DNA of 64,000 nucleotides from Saprospiraceae bacterium. GTDB lineage: Bacteria; Bacteroidota; Bacteroidia; Chitinophagales; Saprospiraceae. Location of the stretch: positions 62,001-126,000 of the forward strand of contig JADKCC010000016.1 in NCBI GenBank assembly GCA_016714785.1, read 5' to 3'. Below are positions 25,827 to 34,449 of this stretch, one piece after another. The notes under the pieces are model-generated. The model was not told the origin of the DNA and searched no databases. It saw only the letters and a list, made by a program, of their open reading frames with translations. The translations under genes were made by a program, and so were the position numbers. The stretch's first letter is position 1. The number at the start of each line of letters is the position of its first letter.

Positions 25827-26837
25827 CTACCACAAATTTACCTCTGGAGTAATACTTATATCAAACATTTCTTTGACTTTTTGTTGGAGATCAAGCGCCA
25901 ACTGATAGATGTCGCTGCCATTGCCACCACCATAATTGACAAGTACTAAAGCCTGTAACTTATGAACACCAATCTGACCATTGGTATAACCTTTCATTCC
26001 TGATTTTTCTATAAGCCATCCTGCAGGAATTTTTATAGATTCGGCATCAATAGGGTAGGAAGGCATATCTGGATATTTTGCGATCAATACATTATAAAGG
26101 GACATCGTAATAACGGGGTTTTTAAAGAAACTACCTGCATTTCCTATTAGTTTTGGATCTGGCAATTTGGACCTTCTGATATCCATGACTGCTTCAGAAA
26201 CATCATTTACAGTGGGATGTAAGATACCTTTTTGACTAAGGATGTCAGTGATGGCACCGTAGGACAATTGTAAAGTGAAATTCTTTTTCTTTAGGATATA
26301 GTTGACATGAGTGATGAAGTACTGATCTTTCACTTCATTTTTGAAAATACTCTCTCTATACCCGAAACGACATTCTTCATTATAAAAGATGCGACGTACG
26401 CCGGTTTCTAGATGTATGGCTTTCAAACTATGAAAAGCCGATTTTTGTTCTACACCATAAGCCCCAATATTTTGCATAGGTGCGGCGCCAACACTACCAG
26501 GTATAAGTGATAGATTTTCTAGGCCAGCCAATCCATTTGAAAGGGACCACATAACGAACTGATGCCATTGTTCTCCTGCGCCACATTGTACCAATAATTC
26601 GTTTTCATCTTCTTCTATGACTTCAATTCCTTTGATTTCATTCCGAAGTATGTAAGCATCTATATTTTTTGTAATCAGTATATTAGATCCGCCACCTAAT
26701 ATTTTTAGAGGAGAAAGCCCTTGTAACAATACTTCAAAAAGATCATTTTCACGTAATATATGGATGAGACCTTTGGAGGTAGCTTCAAGGCCAAAAGTGT
26801 TATACGGTTTTAAGTTTTCGGTTTGGATTATTTGCAT
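25827..26837 (-). CDS. murB: UDP-N-acetylenolpyruvoylglucosamine reductase
   Basis: NADPH/FAD enzyme of the second step of peptidoglycan precursor synthesis. The 336 residues fit the E. coli-like type I MurB. Seen: the N-terminal NTFGLEATSK, FAD-binding LKILGGGSNILI, GLAGLENLSLIPGSVGAAPM, the Tyr/Arg region CRFGYRESIFKN, the catalytic Ser in GNAGSFFKNPVI and the C-terminal catalytic Glu in ISITPEVNLW. The downstream gene in the same direction is none (convergent with the desaturase); upstream, a beta-barrel-like gene lies 15 bp away and may be co-transcribed. Confidence 0.95.
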   Translation of the reverse strand: MQIIQTENLKPYNTFGLEATSKGLIHILRENDLFEVLLQGLSPLKILGGGSNILITKNIDAYILRNEIKGIEVIEEDENELLVQCGAGEQWHQFVMWSLSNGLAGLENLSLIPGSVGAAPMQNIGAYGVEQKSAFHSLKAIHLETGVRRIFYNEECRFGYRESIFKNEVKDQYFITHVNYILKKKNFTLQLSYGAITDILSQKGILHPTVNDVSEAVMDIRRSKLPDPKLIGNAGSFFKNPVITMSLYNVLIAKYPDMPSYPIDAESIKIPAGWLIEKSGMKGYTNGQIGVHKLQALVLVNYGGGNGSDIYQLALDLQQKVKEMFDISITPEVNLW

Positions 26838-26852
26838 AAATTATGAGATTGA

Positions 26853-27476
26853 TTATAGTTCACTTTCAGGATTGGTTATCTTTTTTAACATAGGCGCATT
26901 GAAATCGAATTGAAGCCCCACGTTAAGGGAACTAATATTTTTGATGTCAGGATTGAACCCATATCTGACAAAACCTTGTGCGGTAAACCCACTCAACCCA
27001 AAGCCATAACTAGCTTGTGTGATATAAGTCATAAAATAATTCCTTTTGACTCCTTTGGCTGCAAATTCATCCGATAAGCCATACAATTCAGTTTTGTTGT
27101 GTTGGATTCCACCACCTAAACTAAAACCCATTTTTCCTTCTTTATCAAAAGTACTGAGACCTTTGAAATTTAGTTTTCCCATCATAGGAAAAGCAATAGA
27201 TCCAAGCCCTTTGTTGTCTTTGGATGACACAGCAAGAAAACCCACTACAGCTTGCGCTTCAGCACTAAAGGAAAAGTTTTTATTTCCTATCCAAATTTTG
27301 GGCCCAACACCGAGGTTTAGAATAGCACTACCTGAAGATGGTGAAGCAATGTTATCTTTAGGGTTGACATATCTATGGTACAAATCATTGGATACTGTAA
27401 ATCCATAACCGAATTGACTGTAAGCAGACAACCCAAATGTTAACAAAAAAATGGAGAGAACGATTTTATGATACAT
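26853..27476 (-). CDS. Putative outer membrane beta-barrel protein
   Basis: A 207-residue exported protein: signal peptide MYHKIVLSIFLLTFGLSAYS, then alternating amphipathic beta strands with Gly/aromatic ends (FGYGFTVSNDLYHRYV, AILNLGVGPKIWIGNKNFSF, GFSLGGGIQHNKTELYG, YGFGLSGFTAQGFVRYGFNP, LNVGLQFDF). This is the pattern of small OmpA/OprF-like or PorT-like barrels, but the chain does not end in an aromatic residue (ESEL). I do not recognise a specific family. It starts 15 bp before murB in the direction of transcription and may share its transcript. Function unknown. Confidence 0.65.
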   Translation of the reverse strand: MYHKIVLSIFLLTFGLSAYSQFGYGFTVSNDLYHRYVNPKDNIASPSSGSAILNLGVGPKIWIGNKNFSFSAEAQAVVGFLAVSSKDNKGLGSIAFPMMGKLNFKGLSTFDKEGKMGFSLGGGIQHNKTELYGLSDEFAAKGVKRNYFMTYITQASYGFGLSGFTAQGFVRYGFNPDIKNISSLNVGLQFDFNAPMLKKITNPESEL

Positions 27477-27543
27477 ATATTAATATTTTATTTCTTTCAC
27501 TTTTTGTTTGAAATTCCTATTACTAAAATAATATAAATGAGAA

Positions 27544-28470
27544 TTATTGCTTAAGGTATTCTTCTACTTCCGATTCGGAGATATTGAAAATTTTTGCAAT
27601 ATCTTGGATGGTGATATCTAAAGACAACATTTTTTTTATGGCAATGGCTACTCTTTCATATTCTTCTTCCTTAAGTCTTCTTTCTTCTTCCTTAAGTCTT
27701 CTTTCTTCTTCCAATTTTGGTAATAACTCAAGTTCACTTTTACGAATTCCATCTTCGAATGCAGTATCGGTAACATTTTTAAGGTCACGATATACCTTGA
27801 GACTTTGCTCATACGCGACTCTTTCTTCTTGGGCCAAGTTGGCTATTTCAGCTTCTCCAAAAAATTTCATAAATATTTTATTTTGCAATCGTGAAGGAAT
27901 ATCAGTTAATCTATGAATATTCTTAATTACAAACATCCATTTTTCAAAATTGGTTTCCAATTCATCTTCTGTTTTATTGAATTTTGGCATTTGTAGGTAT
28001 ATGTAGGTAAGCTTTCCATAGAATACTTCGTTGTTTTGATCCTTTAGTTGCACTACGAATACCACACTATCATCATAGGCATTGTCTTCAAATACAAAAT
28101 CAAGAATGGCAATGGTATATACGGCTGCAAGTTTAAAGTTCCAATCTCCTTTTATGGCTTGTTCTTGAATAGGGAAAGTACTATAGTATATACTCCTATC
28201 TTTAAAATAAATTTGTTTTGCACGCTGAATTTCCACAATGAATTTATCTCCTTGCTCATTGGAACAAAATATATCAAAGATTGCCTTCCGATCATTAAGA
28301 TGTAAACCTGGGTATTCTGTTTTTGAGTAGGTCAAATGGTAGATTTTATGTTTTTCTGGTAGTAATTCGTTTAGAAAATCCATCAATATATCCTTATTTG
28401 GTTCGGATCCAAATAGTTTTTTGAAACCAAAATCTGTGAATGGATTGATGTATTTTTCGGTATTTTTCAT
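27544..28470 (-). CDS. Rpn-family PD-(D/E)XK nuclease (recombination-promoting nuclease / putative transposase)
   Basis: Member of the PDDEXK_2 family often annotated as Rpn or putative transposase. The 308-residue protein begins with the diagnostic INPFTDFGFKKLFGSEPNKD and LMDFLNELL. The nuclease core is IFDIFCSNEQGDKFIVEIQR, with the Asp and the E-x-Q variant of the ExK motif usual in this family, followed by SIYYSTFPIQEQAIKGDWNF. The C-terminal part is a charged helix with a duplicated ERRLKEE segment (7-codon repeat), ending in an HTH-like SLDITIQDIAKIFNISESEV that may bind DNA. No inverted repeats flank it, so it is a single gene, not an IS. Confidence 0.85.
   Translation of the reverse strand: MKNTEKYINPFTDFGFKKLFGSEPNKDILMDFLNELLPEKHKIYHLTYSKTEYPGLHLNDRKAIFDIFCSNEQGDKFIVEIQRAKQIYFKDRSIYYSTFPIQEQAIKGDWNFKLAAVYTIAILDFVFEDNAYDDSVVFVVQLKDQNNEVFYGKLTYIYLQMPKFNKTEDELETNFEKWMFVIKNIHRLTDIPSRLQNKIFMKFFGEAEIANLAQEERVAYEQSLKVYRDLKNVTDTAFEDGIRKSELELLPKLEEERRLKEEERRLKEEEYERVAIAIKKMLSLDITIQDIAKIFNISESEVEEYLKQ
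27660..27715. repeat. 21-bp tandem repeat inside the Rpn-type gene
   Basis: The 21-bp unit CTTAAGTCTTCTTTCTTCTT-C occurs twice in direct order with a third partial copy, coding for repeated RRLKEEE in the C-terminal helix. Being a multiple of three, copy changes keep the frame and alter only helix length. Confidence 0.75.
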
Positions 28471-28490
28471 TATGAAGTGTTACCAAAGTT

Positions 28491-30287
28491 TTAATTGTAT
28501 TCATATTGTAATCTGGCTAATGCGGCATAAGTACCATTTTCATTGGCCATCAATGTGTTATGATCTCCTTGCTCTATGATTTTGCCATTTTCTAATACAT
28601 ATATACAATCTACATCACGGATAGTTGATAATCTGTGCGCAATGATGATGGATGTTCGATTTTGCATCAACTTATCCAATGCTTCCTGCACTAATTTTTC
28701 TGATTCTGCATCAAGTGATGATGTTGCTTCATCTAGTATGAGTATTTTAGGGTCTTTAAGGATGGCTCTGGCTATGGCGATGCGCTGTCTTTGACCACCT
28801 GATAGCTTGATACCCCGTTCGCCTACCACGGTATCCATGCCTTGGGGAAAAGATGTAATAAACTCAAGACTATTAGACTGTTGTGCTGCGAAGTTGATCT
28901 CATGTTCTGATGCGTTTGGCTTCCCATAAGCAATGTTTTCTCTTATAGTGCCGCCAAAAAGAATTACTTCCTGTGGGACGATTCCAATATTTTTACGAAA
29001 TTGGGTCAAATCGTATTGGGTGATATCTTTTCCATCCACCAGGATATGGCCTGTATCAGGATTATAAAACTTCATCAATAATTGTACAATGGTAGATTTT
29101 CCACCACCACTTTGTCCCACCAATGCTATTTTTTGTCCTGCTTTGATGTCTATATTGATGCCTTTTAGGATAGTCAAATCTTTTCGGGTAGGGTAGGCGA
29201 AGGTAATGTCTTTATACTGTACATCTCCTTTAAGTTTAAGATCTGTAATGGTTTCAGCTCGCTGTATGGGTAGTTCGGATGGTGTATCCAATATTTCCTG
29301 AATCCTTTCAGTAGCACCAATGGCACTGGCTATCTGTGTGTATAAGGTACCAAAACTTGCGATAGCTCCACCAAGGATACCTGTGTACATTATGAAAGAA
29401 AATAAATCTCCAGCTTCCATTTCTCCTCTTTGGAGCATGAGGGCACCTTGCCACAGGATAAAAAATATACCTCCAAATAACACTGTGATGATAAAAGTAA
29501 AGAATACACCTCTGATCTTAGCGAAGCTCATAGATATTTTTACAATATTATCTACGGCTTTTCCATATCTCATAGACTCATACCATTCGTTAGCAAAAGA
29601 TTTTACGATGGTGAATGATTGGAATGTTTCTTCAACGATGGTATTGGTTTTTGCTAGTTCGTCTTGACGTTGTTTGGACAATTTTTTGATGTACCTTCCG
29701 AATACCATGGCACTGATTACAATAGCTGGAAAGGTCAATAGCATAATCATTGACAATTTGGGCATCCAAACGAATATGATGATGATGCCAGAAACGAGTA
29801 TGACTAGTTGTCGGATAAATTCCGCTAAGGTGATAGAAAATACTGATTGAAGCTGCTCTACGTCTGCAGTTATTCTACTGGACAGTTCGCCTACTCTTTT
29901 TTCTTCGAAGAAGGTCACAGGCTGGGTTATGATTTTTTCGTATAAATCTTTGCGAAGATCTGCCATTCCTTTTTCGGATACAATAGCAAAGTAGTAGGTT
30001 CTAAAATAGCTTAGAATACCTTGAAAAATTAACACAATTAAGAATATCCAACCATAATCCTTGACGTCCAAGTTGAGATTGAATTTTGGTTTTCCTATTG
30101 CTGTGTTTGCCATTTCACCGGGCAAACCCATTAATGCCATGAATATCAGACTACCCGCTACTAAAAATACCATAGCGGCTATAAAATAGCCTAAGTAAGG
30201 TCTGATGTACTTAAATATTCGTAAAGATTTTTTAATAGATTCTTTACTGAGTTTAGATTTTGTTTCTTTTTGGTCAGCACTTGACAT
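28491..30287 (-). CDS. ABC transporter, fused permease and ATPase (MsbA-like)
   Basis: Type IV ABC exporter half-transporter of 598 residues that works as a dimer in the inner membrane. The N-terminal about 340 residues form six helices (for example YFIAAMVFLVAGSLIFMALM and LVILVSGIIIIFVWM). The ATPase domain has Walker A GQSGGGKST, the Q-loop NIGIVPQEVILFGGTI, signature LSGGQRQRIAIARAIL, Walker B ILILDEATSSLDAESE and switch His in IIIAHRLSTI. Length and motifs match lipid A/multidrug exporters of the MsbA group. A PH-domain-like gene lies 17 bp upstream and tatC before that, so all three may be one transcript. Substrate not determined. Confidence 0.92.
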   Translation of the reverse strand: MSSADQKETKSKLSKESIKKSLRIFKYIRPYLGYFIAAMVFLVAGSLIFMALMGLPGEMANTAIGKPKFNLNLDVKDYGWIFLIVLIFQGILSYFRTYYFAIVSEKGMADLRKDLYEKIITQPVTFFEEKRVGELSSRITADVEQLQSVFSITLAEFIRQLVILVSGIIIIFVWMPKLSMIMLLTFPAIVISAMVFGRYIKKLSKQRQDELAKTNTIVEETFQSFTIVKSFANEWYESMRYGKAVDNIVKISMSFAKIRGVFFTFIITVLFGGIFFILWQGALMLQRGEMEAGDLFSFIMYTGILGGAIASFGTLYTQIASAIGATERIQEILDTPSELPIQRAETITDLKLKGDVQYKDITFAYPTRKDLTILKGINIDIKAGQKIALVGQSGGGKSTIVQLLMKFYNPDTGHILVDGKDITQYDLTQFRKNIGIVPQEVILFGGTIRENIAYGKPNASEHEINFAAQQSNSLEFITSFPQGMDTVVGERGIKLSGGQRQRIAIARAILKDPKILILDEATSSLDAESEKLVQEALDKLMQNRTSIIIAHRLSTIRDVDCIYVLENGKIIEQGDHNTLMANENGTYAALARLQYEYN

Positions 30288-30304
30288 ATTGGTGGATTAG
30301 AATC

Positions 30305-30760
30305 TTATTTGGTGATACTATTCAGATGGGACGCTACATCAACATTGGATTGTAAAAAAAGGTTGTACAATTGTTTGCTTGCCAAAAAAGTAATTTTTTT
30401 ACCGAAACTTCCTTTTGCTTTCAGTCTAAATGTGATCACTTGCAATCTAAAAAGTGGAATGATACTCACTGATTCTATATCTTCATATACCAATCTGAAA
30501 GTCTTTAGGTAGTTGGAGACGTAATAACAATCTGCTCCCATTTCTACTCTTTTGAGTTGTATGATGGTGAAATATATTAATGCAAAAAATATCAGATATA
30601 CCAGCAGGAATGGATATTTAAATACTGGTGAAGTCAGAAATGGAAGGCTCTGTTCATCAATGGTAAAAATAGAAATAGTAAAAATTGTAAAAAATACAAT
30701 CCAAACAGTTGGTAGAAATAACTTAAAAAATACAGTAAAATTGGATGATACTCTTTGCAT
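30305..30760 (-). CDS. Membrane protein with bacterial PH-like domain
   Basis: A 151-residue protein with two N-terminal helices (about 10-28, LFLPTVWIVFFTIFTISIFT; about 48-67, YPFLLVYLIFFALIYFTIIQ) followed by a small beta domain: KRVEMGADCYYVSNYLKTFR, LVYEDIESVSIIPLFRLQVI, TFRLKAKGSFGKKITFLASK. This arrangement resembles the bPH_2/YdbS-type modules, by pattern only. Its ATG shares one base with the tatC stop (TAATG), so it is translationally coupled to tatC, and the ABC exporter follows after 17 bp. Function unknown. Confidence 0.6.
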   Translation of the reverse strand: MQRVSSNFTVFFKLFLPTVWIVFFTIFTISIFTIDEQSLPFLTSPVFKYPFLLVYLIFFALIYFTIIQLKRVEMGADCYYVSNYLKTFRLVYEDIESVSIIPLFRLQVITFRLKAKGSFGKKITFLASKQLYNLFLQSNVDVASHLNSITK

Positions 30761-31608
30761 TATTGGGTCAATTGTTTTTGTTTGCGCGCCTCGTCACTTA
30801 CAACTCTAGATGCCACAGTGATAGAAATTTCATACAAAACGTACATAGGTATGCCTACCAAAATTTGTGTCAAAGCATCTGGTGGAGTAATGATCGCTGC
30901 TACGATGAAAATCACTAAAAATGCTTCTCGGCGGAATTTTTTCATGATTTCTGGTCCGATGATTCCTATTCTGGCAAGGAAATATACTACTATGGGCAAT
31001 TCAAAAGCTAATCCTACAGGGATAGTAAACATGGTTAAATAACTTACATAGGATGATAATGTGGGACTATTGACTGCTTCGGAGCCGACGGAATAACTGC
31101 CCAAAAATGTAATGGCAAAAGGCGCAATGATGAAATACCCAAATGCAACACCCAAAATGAACAAGAAGGATGTTGCACCTATCAATCTATTGGCTATTTT
31201 TACTTCAGTTTCATAAAGACCTGGTTTGATGAATTTCCAAAATTCGTAAAAAATGTATGGAAAAGAAGCGATCACTCCTAGATATATAGAAACTGTAATA
31301 CCGATAAAAAATTGTTCACCTAGCTCTCTTGTAATCAATGGAAGTTCGGGTGGGCTAAAACAGGTAACTTCAGAAATAGCACAAAAAAGTTTGTAAGTGA
31401 TAAAATCACCTTTTTTTGGGGCGTAAACGATGTACTCAAATACTTCTTTTTGGAAAACTAATGCTATGACAGCAAAAGAAATTACGGCAATACCTGCTCT
31501 GATCACATGCCATCTTAATTCTTCTAAATGATCAAGAAAACCCATTTCTTTGACTTCTTCTCCTTCATTATTATTTCCAGAAATGACTTTTTTTAATAAG
31601 TCTGCCAT
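30760..31608 (-). CDS. tatC: Sec-independent protein translocase TatC
   Basis: Core receptor of the twin-arginine translocase, inner membrane. From ATG 31608 (MADLLKKVISGNNNEGEEVK) the protein has 282 residues; the longer open frame adds 15 residues unlike TatC. The N-terminal motif MGFLDHLEELRWHVIRAGIA with the conserved Glu is present, then six helices, PFIYEFWKFIKPGLY-like region (PYIFYEFWKFIKPGLYETE) with the Phe/Pro signature, and GLAFELPIVVYFLARIGII. The long first periplasmic loop (about residues 75-105) contains several Cys and is typical of Bacteroidota. TatA is not in the window. Confidence 0.94.
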   Translation of the reverse strand: MADLLKKVISGNNNEGEEVKEMGFLDHLEELRWHVIRAGIAVISFAVIALVFQKEVFEYIVYAPKKGDFITYKLFCAISEVTCFSPPELPLITRELGEQFFIGITVSIYLGVIASFPYIFYEFWKFIKPGLYETEVKIANRLIGATSFLFILGVAFGYFIIAPFAITFLGSYSVGSEAVNSPTLSSYVSYLTMFTIPVGLAFELPIVVYFLARIGIIGPEIMKKFRREAFLVIFIVAAIITPPDALTQILVGIPMYVLYEISITVASRVVSDEARKQKQLTQ

Positions 31609-31629
31609 GATTTCAATTGAATTTGGCTG

Positions 31630-31637
31630 CAAAGATA
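31630..31637 (-). promoter_or_regulatory. Putative -7 box of tatC
   Basis: On the minus strand TATCTTTG fits TANNTTTG and lies about 21 bp before the tatC ATG. Confidence 0.5.
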
Positions 31638-31702
31638 CACAAATAGTTGGCACGATATTGAAAAATAAAATATATAAAGTATATAAATGTTTTTTAATGT
31701 AT

Positions 31703-31710
31703 TAATTTTG
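31703..31710 (+). promoter_or_regulatory. Putative -7 box of recR, unusually close to the start codon
   Basis: TAATTTTG fits TANNTTTG but ends only 4 bases before the recR ATG (31715). With the usual distance from this box to the transcription start, the mRNA would begin at or next to the AUG. Confidence 0.5.
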
Positions 31711-31714
31711 CTGC

Positions 31715-32326
31715 ATGAATTTTTCATCCAAAATACTAGAAGATGCAGTAAATGCACTTTCATCATTGCCTGGAGTAGGCAAGAAGTCTGCGTTGAGATT
31801 GGCATTGCACTTAGTGCAGGATCATTCTGACAAAGCAAACAAGATTTCTGAAGCATTGATACGATTGTCAAAAGACATTTGTAAATGCAAAGTATGTTGC
31901 AATATTTCCGATCATGATATTTGTGAAATATGCAAATCTCCTTCTCGCAATACCCATACAATCTGTATCGTCGAAACAGCAAGAGATGTTATGGCCATAG
32001 AAGATACGAACCAATTTAAGGGTAAATATCATGTATTAGGCGGTGTAATTTCTCCATTGGAGGGTATTGGCCCGCAAGATTTGAGTATTGATTTGCTGAT
32101 ACAAAGGATAAAATCAGAGCAGACAGAAGAAGTCATCATGGCCATCAGTCCAACCATAGAAGGGGAGACAACCATATATTACATTACTAAACTGCTAAAG
32201 GATATGAATGTGAAAGTTAGCATAATAGCTCGTGGTGTATCCTTTGGTGGCGATCTTGAGTATGCCGATGAACTGACACTTGGGAGATCCATCGTGGCTC
32301 GTGTACCCTATCAGATACAATCCTGA
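31715..32326 (+). CDS. recR: Recombination mediator RecR
   Basis: DNA-binding partner of RecO/RecF in loading RecA. The 203 residues match the family. Seen: N-terminal helix-hairpin-helix ALSSLPGVGKKSALRLALHL, a Cys4 zinc finger (CKVCCNISDHDICEIC), the Toprim motif TICIVETARDVMAIEDT, and the C-terminal EGETTIYYITKLLKDMNVKV and ARGVSFGGDLEYADELTLGR blocks. The start MNFSSKILEDAVNALSS is the one conserved in Bacteroidota RecR, so the very short leader is not an artefact of the start choice. The GT2 gene follows after 2 bp. Confidence 0.95.
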   Translation: MNFSSKILEDAVNALSSLPGVGKKSALRLALHLVQDHSDKANKISEALIRLSKDICKCKVCCNISDHDICEICKSPSRNTHTICIVETARDVMAIEDTNQFKGKYHVLGGVISPLEGIGPQDLSIDLLIQRIKSEQTEEVIMAISPTIEGETTIYYITKLLKDMNVKVSIIARGVSFGGDLEYADELTLGRSIVARVPYQIQS

Positions 32327-32328
32327 TC

Positions 32329-34308
32329 ATGATAAAACATGATATAGGAATCGTTATTGTCAACTACAATGTGAGGCATTTTTTGATGCATTGTCTTCAA
32401 TCCATTAGAAATTCTCAATTGCACGGGCTAAACCTTGATGTTTGGGTAGTGGATAATGCTTCTGTAGATGGTTCTGTGTCGTTGCTTAAGAGTGAATATC
32501 CTGAAGTAAATCTCATAGCCAATGAAAAAAATGTAGGGTTTTCTGCGGCCAATAATCAGGCTATCAGGCTCATGGATGCCAAATATGTGTTGCTACTCAA
32601 TCCTGATACGGTGTTGGAAGAGGATACATTGGCCAAATGCTTTGATTTTATGGAAACACATCCTGAAGCAGGTGCATTGGGTGTAAGGATGATAGATGGT
32701 GCGGGAAAGTTCTTACCTGAATCCAAAAGGAAAATACCTGACGTCTGGAATTCTTTTTGCAAATTGACATATTTGTCTGAGCTATTTCCAAAATCCAAGC
32801 TTTTTAGTGGCTATAATCTTGGCTATCTTCCAGAGTCTCAGACCAATGAAGTTGACGTACTTTGCGGTGCGTTTATGTTTATAAGAAAGGAAGCCTTGGA
32901 TAAAACGGGCTTGCTGGATGAAGCTTTTTTTATGTATGGAGAAGACATTGATTTGTCCTATAGGATACTCAAGTCTGGCTATAAAATTTGGTATTTTCCA
33001 GAGACAAGCATCATTCACTACAAAGGTGAGAGTACCAAAAAGAGTAGCTTGAATTACGTTCGTACGTTTTATGGAGCCATGCACATATATGTCAATAAGC
33101 ATTATGGCAAAGGTAATGCGGCCATGTTTGCGCGTGTGATCAATTTAGCTATACATACTAGAGCTTTACTTAGTGGATTGGGTAGGGTAGTAGGTGCGAT
33201 AGTGCGACCACTGATAGATGCTATTTTGATATGGTGGGCTATTTCTACATTTAAGTTTATTTGGGCCGAATATTATTTTTATGATCCGAACTACTATAAA
33301 GATACCTACATAGATCAGATATTAATGGTTTATACCCTGATTTGGGTCTTCTTTTTGTGGCTAGGGGGACACTATGACCAAAAATCCAATCCGTGGACTA
33401 CCATCTTTTCGTTGAGTACTGGTACTATTTTTATTTTGATAGGTTACGCATTGTTGCCAGAATTTGTGCGCACGAGTAGAGCCCTAATCATTATAGGAGC
33501 CTGTTTGGCTACATTGTTAGCTTTCTTGACGGCCTTTATCTCATATTTTTGGAATAGGAATGATAAGACTTCCCTATCTGAAAGTCATATTGCCATCGTA
33601 GCCAAAAAGGAAAATGGATTAAAAATTCTCAATATTTTAAAAGAATCAAATATCAATCCGGACCATGTACACTTCTTTTTTCCAGGCGATATTATTGCAG
33701 ATGTTTGGTACACCAATACCATGGCAGCATTGCCCAATGTAGCAAAAACCTTGAAAATAAATGAGGTAATATATAGTTCTGAAGATCTTAGTATGAAGGA
33801 GATAATCCGCTCCATGACTCAGTTGGAATCTAAAGTTTCATTCAAAATAGGTGGGGACGAATCGCTAAGCATCATTGGTAGTAATAATAAAAATCAACGA
33901 GGTGAATTATATTCATTGGATGTAAATTATAGATTATCAACAGATATAGCCCAAAGGTATAAACGTATTTTTGATATTATATTTTCATTAGTAATATTGC
34001 CTATTTCGCCTTTTGTTTGGGTGTTAAATGCTTTTAATGCCAATGTTTTTGTAAATATATTTAATGTATTGATAGGCCGCGCCACATGGGTAGGATATGG
34101 AGGCGAGCCGTCAGATTACAGTTTTTTGCCTATTATAAAAAAAGCAATTATCAAATATCCCCTTTCAGATAAACTTTTAAGTTATACATTCGATCATTTC
34201 AAGCGTATGAATATCACTTATGCCAAAGATTATAGCCCTTTTCTCGATTTGAAAGTTGCATTCAGTAATATTTATAAATTGGGAAATGCCTACGATCTTA
34301 TAAGATAG
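32329..34308 (+). CDS. GT2 glycosyltransferase fused to a membrane and sugar-transferase-like region
   Basis: A 659-residue fusion. Residues 1-250 are a family 2 glycosyltransferase (rhamnosyltransferase-like): VIVNYNVRHFLMHCLQSIRN, VDNASVDGS, the DxD-like LLLNPDTVL and FFMYGEDIDLSYRILKSGYK. Several hydrophobic segments follow (about 290-415, including LIWVFFLWLGGHY, ALIIIGACLATLLAFLTAF). Residues about 425-525 look like a Rossmann nucleotide/CoA-binding-type domain (HIAIVAKKENGLKILNILKE). Residues about 540-566 (RYKRIFDIIFSLVILPISPF) resemble the membrane entry helix of polyprenyl-phosphate sugar transferases, but the catalytic motifs of that family are not evident. Likely role: envelope or exopolysaccharide synthesis. 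Starts 2 bp after recR. Confidence 0.8.
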   Translation: MIKHDIGIVIVNYNVRHFLMHCLQSIRNSQLHGLNLDVWVVDNASVDGSVSLLKSEYPEVNLIANEKNVGFSAANNQAIRLMDAKYVLLLNPDTVLEEDTLAKCFDFMETHPEAGALGVRMIDGAGKFLPESKRKIPDVWNSFCKLTYLSELFPKSKLFSGYNLGYLPESQTNEVDVLCGAFMFIRKEALDKTGLLDEAFFMYGEDIDLSYRILKSGYKIWYFPETSIIHYKGESTKKSSLNYVRTFYGAMHIYVNKHYGKGNAAMFARVINLAIHTRALLSGLGRVVGAIVRPLIDAILIWWAISTFKFIWAEYYFYDPNYYKDTYIDQILMVYTLIWVFFLWLGGHYDQKSNPWTTIFSLSTGTIFILIGYALLPEFVRTSRALIIIGACLATLLAFLTAFISYFWNRNDKTSLSESHIAIVAKKENGLKILNILKESNINPDHVHFFFPGDIIADVWYTNTMAALPNVAKTLKINEVIYSSEDLSMKEIIRSMTQLESKVSFKIGGDESLSIIGSNNKNQRGELYSLDVNYRLSTDIAQRYKRIFDIIFSLVILPISPFVWVLNAFNANVFVNIFNVLIGRATWVGYGGEPSDYSFLPIIKKAIIKYPLSDKLLSYTFDHFKRMNITYAKDYSPFLDLKVAFSNIYKLGNAYDLIR

Positions 34309-34311
34309 GTT

Positions 34312-34449
34312 GTGTCTCATGGACATTCACAACAACACTTTGCCTATCTCTGCGAGCTTGAATTAAGCAAAATCAATAGAATAAAGCTAGGAAAAATTAC
34401 CACTATCATAGTCCAGGCCAAGATCATCGCTGATGCACTAGGAGTATAA
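34312..34449 (+). pseudogene. Remnant of an XRE-type helix-turn-helix gene
   Basis: Right after the GT2 stop and in the same frame lies a 45-codon stretch that reads like the core of an XRE regulator: SQQHFAYLCELELSKINRIK then LGKITTIIVQAKIIADALGV and a stop. The helix spacing (…FAxLCELxxSxIxRIxxGK… IADALGV) fits the HTH_3/Cro pattern. There is no start codon or upstream half. The TAA stop overlaps the left copy of the target-site duplication of the adjacent MITE-like element. Decayed gene; family call moderate. Confidence 0.5.

Noticed and set aside
27544..28470. Insertion sequence, because the gene is often named putative transposase
   Set aside because: No terminal inverted repeats or target duplication around it; it is a single Rpn-type nuclease gene.
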